A DNA stretch of 47,500 nt from Prorocentrum cordatum. Its lineage: Eukaryota; Sar; Dinophyceae; Prorocentrales; Prorocentraceae. The notes beneath the pieces were generated by a model. That model was not told where the DNA came from. It did not search any database and saw only the letters and a list, made by a program, of their open reading frames with translations. The DNA lies in NCBI GenBank assembly GCA_963575745.1, contig CAUYUJ010017653.1:20001-67500 (forward strand), read 5' to 3'. This document shows, piece by piece, positions 42,142 through 47,500 of this stretch. The translations under genes were made by a program, and so were the position numbers. The stretch's first letter is position 1; each line of letters starts with the position of its first letter.

Positions 42142-43389
42142 GCGATCCTCCGACCCCATCTGCTCCGCCGACCACAGCTGGGAGGCCTAGGCCGTCCAAG
42201 GGCGCAAGGAACACCTGCAAAAATGAGCACCCCGTAGCAAAAGCGGGACCTGCCAGCAAACCGCGCTGAAGGAAGCGCTCGAGCGGGACAACGCTGCCTG
42301 GGCAAAGCGCGCGCGACTAACGAGCTGTGGCAACGCACATACTAATGCTGCCAGGGCAAGCGCCGGCTGTGGCGGACGCCTCCGCGCAAGTGGTCCATCC
42401 CGTCGGCCGCGGCCCGCGCGTTGCCAGCCACGTCGAGCTCACCGCGCCTAGAGAAGCCCTCGAACGGGACAGCGCCGCGTGGGCAACGCGCACGACTCTA
42501 GTCTGCGGCGTCGGAGCCCGTCCTGGTCCGACATGGCGTGGGGCACACGGCAAGCGAGTTGGGGCACGGAGAATTCGGAAAGAGCGGAGGGAGGCGCGAG
42601 TCCGCGAGTGGGGACACCAAAAGGCACCGATACTGCTACTCCACGGGCCTCTCCCGGGGTGCGCTCTGACCAGGATTTCGAAGCGAATCCAGCGGTTGCG
42701 ACGAGGGCCTCCCAGGAGGCCCAGGAGGGGGAAAACGAGGGAGGATGTCCAGCAACGAGGGCGACGGGTCGAGTCGGCCCACAATATTGAGTTGCACCCC
42801 CCCGGCGACCAGGTCCGATGTTAGAGCGGGCCCCCTCCTGCCAGGTTTAGGAGCCCAATCGATGCAAACGGCGACGCGCTTCCGATCGAGATGGGTCTCG
42901 ACAGCTATGTGAACTTCGCAAACGGCGCAGGAACGTTCGTAGTCATCGTGTTGTCGCAATGGGACCGTCGGGGTGTCCTTTCCCTACTCGGAGCGACGGA
43001 AGCACAACGCACACGACAGACGAGCAGGCGCCGGCTGCGGCGGACGCCTCCGCGCACGTGGGCCAGCCCGTCGGTCACGGCCTGGGCGTTGCCAGCCTGG
43101 TCGCTCCTGCGCGGGAGGGCGGGAGCGGGCTGCGAATCGACAAGAAAACAAGAGAAGGAACATAACTGATGCAGAAATACTGAAACAGATTCTAAACAGG
43201 CATATTGAAACCAACTGGTGTTCTCAATCTTAATGTATGCTTTAATCGGAAGGAAATCATCATGCGCTAGTCTCAAGTATCCAGGTTCCCGAATTCGTCA
43301 GGCTTCCGGAGTTCGAACCAGAAAACTATTCGCATTCTACTATTTTTTTCAGAGCGCACCGCGTCGAGCACGACGACGATGGCGACCAT
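42142..43389. repeat. Mostly unassigned, with a duplicated 80-bp block
   Basis: GCGCCGGCTG.GGCGGACGCC begins two similar 80-bp blocks, at about 42360 and 43029, both running to GCGTTGCCAGCC. Differences between the copies fall on all codon positions, so the block does not look coding. Confidence 0.6.
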
Positions 43390-43515
43390 CGCGAATACAT
43401 CCTCCAGGGACCCCCAGAGGAGGCTCCCAGGAGGCGCCCATAAGGGACCCCCAAGAGGCTCCCAAGAGGCCCCCAAGAAGCTGCCAAGAGGCCCGAGGAA
43501 GCATCCCTGAGGACT
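43390..43515. repeat. CCAAGAGGC repeat, block 3
   Basis: CCCAGGAGGC, CCCAAGAGGC and CCCAAGAAGC units. Confidence 0.7.
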
Positions 43516-44264
43516 CTGCCCTACGTGAGCGTCGTCGTCGCCGCCGACGCCGGCGTCGTGATCGTCGTCCCCCTTCGGGGTCTGCGGCACCGGCCGCAAG
43601 GTCTTCCCAATACATCCTTCTAGAACGATATTCGCTGTGGATCCTTAGACTCCTCCTCCTCCTCCTCCTCCTCCTCCTCCTCCTCATAAAGATTCGACTC
43701 CACCTCCCATCGAGGCCGGAGTTATCGGACCACCTCCCCGTACTGTTCTGTTCACATGTATGACACACGACCGATCATCCTAAACACCAGATAGTACCAT
43801 TCTGCCCGGACGGGCATCGACCCCCGCAATCTCCGACACAAAGTAGTATGCGGCGCGCACGCATTGATCTAGGAAGCGTTTGTTCTAGGAGTCCCCTGCG
43901 CACGGATAGTCACGATGCGGGGGGCACGTGCGCGCGCCGCCGCGGGCGACTGTCAGATCCACTTCAACGCCACTGGTAGCTCACCATGGGAGGTGCCAGA
44001 GTTCTGCGCGCGGGCTCGCTGAAATCATAGTGAAGCCAGCAGTTCTGTCAAATTAGACAATGCGGGCATGTCGAAAACGTCCACCTGCTGTATGGTCAGC
44101 CCGCCAAGTCTGAAAACCCATATCATGCGAGCCACACGCGCGCGTCTCCGCGCGCGCAGTTCGAAATCCTCACGACATCCACTTGTTTTCTGCACTTCTG
44201 CGGGCGGGCATCCCCTTGCCAACTTCATCAGCCATATCGATACCACCATCGTAGCGTCATCAGT
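43516..44264. other. No feature recognised; short GTC and TCC runs
   Basis: GTC/GCC run at 43530-43570 and TCC run at 43651-43685. The rest is single-copy. Confidence 0.45.
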
Positions 44265-44545
44265 GCCATGGCCATCGTCATCGTCGTCATCATCGCCATC
44301 GTAATCATCGTCACCATCACCATGATCATCATCGTCATCATCAGAACCATCATCGTCAGCATCATCATCCTGATTGTCACCATCATCACCGCCGTCGTCT
44401 ACTGTCATCACCGTCCACTTTATCACCATCACCATTATCGTCGACGACATCGTCCCCGTCACCACTGCCATCACCATTGACAGCAGCGTCATCACCACTG
44501 TCAGCACCATCATCGTTGACGTCGCGGTGGTTACCATCGCCACAA
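44265..44545. repeat. Interrupted ATC/GTC triplet array
   Basis: CATCGTCATC and ACCATCACC type units, more diverged than the array at 30940. Confidence 0.85.
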
Positions 44546-44909
44546 CCATTTTGCGACCTGCTAGATGGCTTGTCTGCGCGGTATGGCCAGATGAGCAGTT
44601 CCAACAAACTGCGGGTGGGGGCTCAGCGTGGATCCAGGAAATCCGCACGGACCTCCGACAATGCATGTGTATGCAATTGGTCCTAAACACCTGGGTCAAC
44701 TTCTACACGTCTTCTTTAAGAAACGAATTGGTGCGTCGCTGGATCCGGAATCGGCCGGGCGACGTTGGCCCCTATGGCCCACCATTGGCCACCGTTGGCC
44801 CCCATTGGCCTCCGATGGCCCGCTGCTGGCCCCCCTTAGGATCTGCATAGGTGCGATAACTAACTCAAGTTGAAAATCTGAGAATTAGTATGAGCCCAGC
44901 GCGACCCCA
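44546..44909. other. No gene recognised; TTGGCCCCCA short repeats
   Basis: 44763-44835 has a few CATTGGCC/GTTGGCCCC units. Nothing else. Confidence 0.45.
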
Positions 44910-45250
44910 AATTGGGGAAAGCTTACTATTGCATGGGCGCAGTGCTTGGCACTACCTGGCACTGCTTCGCATTGCTGTGCGTTGCTGGGCATTGCTGGGC
45001 AGTGCTTGGCATTGTTTAGCATTGCTTCGCACTGCTTTTCAATTCTTGGCGTTGAGCGGCACTACTCGGCATTGCTTGGCATTGCTTGGGGGACCCGGGG
45101 AACCCGATGGAACCCGAGGAACCCGAGGAACCCAGGGAACGCGGGGACCCCGATGAACCCGGGGAACCTCCGGGGAACGGGCAAAGTAGACTCCCGAGGC
45201 GCTAACCTTATAACCAATTAAGAACCCCTCAGGCAAGCCGAACTGGGGGA
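44910..45250 (+). repeat. Dispersed repeat, direct copy of 18285-18500 family
   Basis: GCATGGGCGCAGTGCTTGGC, then TTGGCATTGC units (about ten), then GAACCCGAGGAACCC units, then CCCGAGGCGCTAACCTTATA and CAGGCAAGC. Same order as the minus strand at 18500-18285. Confidence 0.65.
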
Positions 45251-45267
45251 TTTGCGCGAATACAAGT

Positions 45268-45680
<413 letters not shown>

Positions 45681-46082
45681 CACCAGCCCTTTGGGCGTGA
45701 GTGGTTTAGAGAGCTCTCTCTCTCTGTTCTCAACCCCCCTTCTTCCCCTTCGGGGAGGGGTTTACCCCTCCCCCTACCCCCCCCCCCCTGGGCATGGCGA
45801 GGGCGCCCCGCGGGTCGTCAGGGGGGTCATTTTCGACTCCTGGGAAGGCTAAAAAAACGACACCCCTCACGAGGATTCGGGCCCCGACGGGGGGGGGGAG
45901 AAAAAACCCTCTCCTCTTCTTTGAAGCCAAAATCATTGAATGTACTACGGTTTCGGCCCCATTTTGGCCTTCTGATGGGGGCCGCGCTCATCGTCCTTCA
46001 TAGCAAAATCATTGATGTAACGAAGGTTTTGGGCTCATTTTGTCCTTCTCAGGGGGCAGCGCTCATTTGCGCTTCTGAGAAG
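45681..46082. other. Mostly unassigned; duplicated phrase
   Basis: AAAATCATTGA.TGTA is followed by CGG.TT..G.C.CATTTTG.CC at about 45930 and 46005: an imperfect duplication of about 75 bp. No gene recognised. Confidence 0.5.
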
Positions 46083-46320
46083 GTCGCAAGAGGCCCCAAG
46101 ATGGCCCCAAGAGGCCCCCAAAAGGCTCCCAAGAGGCCCCCAAGAGGCCCCCAAGAGGCACCCAAGAGGCCCCAAGAGGCCCCCAAAAGGCTCCCAAGAG
46201 GCTCCCAAGAGGCCCCAAGAGGCCCCACGAGGCCCCCAAGAGGCCCCCAAGAGGCCCCCAAGAGGCCCCCAAGAGGCCCCAAGAGGCCCCAAGAGGCACC
46301 CAAGAGGCCCCACGAGGAGC
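46083..46320. repeat. CCAAGAGGC repeat, block 4
   Basis: Near-regular GGCCCCCAAGA units, the densest block of this motif. Confidence 0.85.
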
Positions 46321-46675
46321 CCGAACGACTCACACCAGGACGAGGGGCCCGAACGACTCACACCACGAAGAGCCCGAACGACTCACACCACAAGGAGGGG
46401 CCCGAACGACTCACACCAGGACGAGGGGCCCGAACGACTCACACCACGAGAGCCCGAACGACTCACACCACGACGAGGAACGAGAGGAGCCCGAACGACG
46501 ACTCACACCAGGATGAGGGGCCCGAACAACTCACACCACGAGAAGCCCGAACGACTCACACCAGGACGAAGAGCCCGAACGACTCACACCACGAAGAGCC
46601 CGAACGACTCACACCAGGAAGAAGGGCCCGAACGACTCACACCAGGACGAGAAACCCCAAACGACTCAAATCACG
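46321..46675. repeat. CCCGAACGACTCACACCA minisatellite
   Basis: About 14 units of 25-28 bp: CCCGAACGACTCACACCA plus a variable GGACGAGGGG or CGAAGAG. Confidence 0.9.
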
Positions 46676-46890
46676 AGGAGCGCTTTCTCTCCCTCCTCCT
46701 CCGCCTCGTCCTTCTCCCGCTCCCCCCACAAGGAGGATGTACAAGGAGGCGGGAGGAAGGAGGAACAGGGGAGATATGCGGGGCCAAGCGGACACACGCC
46801 TGAAAAACACGACTGCCGACATGCTTCGCAAGAGTTGCTGCTGTGAGATGGGCTGGTGGGGATACGCGAAGCGTAAAGAATGATAACGCC
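46676..46890. other. No feature recognised
   Basis: Short single-copy sequence between two repeat arrays. Confidence 0.4.
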
Positions 46891-46913
46891 AAGAGTAGTA
46901 GTAGTAGTAGTAA

Positions 46914-46951
<38 letters not shown>

Positions 46952-46982
46952 CTAGTACTAGTACTAGTAGTACTAGTAGTAC

Positions 46983-47022
<40 letters not shown>

Positions 47023-47385
47023 TGTAGTAGTTGTTGTAGTAGAAGTAGTACTATTAGTACTAATTGTAGTATTACTACTAGTACTCGTCATCATACGGCT
47101 AGTAGTTCTACGAGTGATAGACTTACCAGATTTCGTCACAATGGTCCTACTAGTATTGTTAGTAGTAGTAGTGGTAGTAGTAGTAGTAGTAGTTATAGTA
47201 GTAATAGTAGTAGTAGTAGTAGTAGTAGTAATGGTGGGAGAAGTAATGGTAGAAATAGTAGTAGTAGTTTCCGTAGGAGTAGTGATAGCAGCAACCGTAC
47301 CCGTTGCAATTGTTGCACACCTGGTAAACATCGGAAAGGAAGAAGAAGCCTTCAAGAAACACTAGTAGTAGTCGTAACAGTAGTG

Positions 47386-47461
<76 letters not shown>

Positions 47462-47500
47462 TAGTAGTAGTAGTAGTAGTCGTAGTAGTAGTAGTAGTAG
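46891..47500. repeat. AGT array, interrupted, runs off the window
   Basis: AGT units with ACT, ATT and GGT variants around a non-repetitive patch (about 47090-47150 and 47270-47350). Confidence 0.95.

Noticed and set aside
42636-42959. Minus-strand open frame with CAVCEVHIAVETHLDRKR
   Set aside because: No recognisable family, no splice sites supported and no link to the channel gene.

Overview
The window looks like nuclear DNA of a dinoflagellate. It is GC-rich, gene-poor and loaded with simple repeats. The one gene I can support is cut into short exons by long introns that begin GA and end AG. GA and GC 5' splice sites are known from Symbiodiniaceae genomes, and the encoded protein matches a voltage-gated-channel-like family that is very expanded in dinoflagellates. 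No prokaryotic operon, rRNA or tRNA was recognised.

The gene lies on the minus strand, with exons at 32173-31625 (A), 29410-29011 (B), 26846-26716 (C), 21793-21699 (D), 19260-19086 (E) and 18853-18796 (F), and a doubtful seventh near 16992. Joined, they give about 469 residues: S2 to S5, pore helix, S6, C-linker and a cyclic-nucleotide-binding-like domain, all in one frame with no stop. S1 and the N-terminus are missing and should lie above 32173, possibly outside the window. The C-terminus is not resolved. The introns between B/C, C/D, D/E and E/F all start GA and end AG. Each is bounded by a 7-11 bp direct repeat shared by the two splice junctions, and only one copy of the repeat remains in the joined message. 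This is the most interesting signal in the window.

The rest is repeat landscape. 1-4713: a 28-bp minisatellite in two long direct copies around a 1.5-kb ACT array. 4714-8850: purine arrays, a short inverted-repeat element and an unusual element with inverted arms. 8850-12560: an 18-bp minisatellite in composite modules and a 1.2-kb array of 49-bp units. 12561-18500: pyrimidine and GAC triplet arrays plus several MITE-like elements. 18500-32173: the gene, whose introns carry a telomere-like array, an inverted minisatellite, triplet arrays and MITE-like elements. 32174-47500: more MITE-like elements, CA and TA arrays, a 99-bp tandem array, a foldback element, a perfect AGT array of about 350 bp and another AGT array running off the end.

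At least five families of short elements with terminal inverted repeats (about 150-200 bp) recur inside and outside the gene. The many long open frames elsewhere come from stop-free tandem repeats or are antisense shadows; I do not call them genes.
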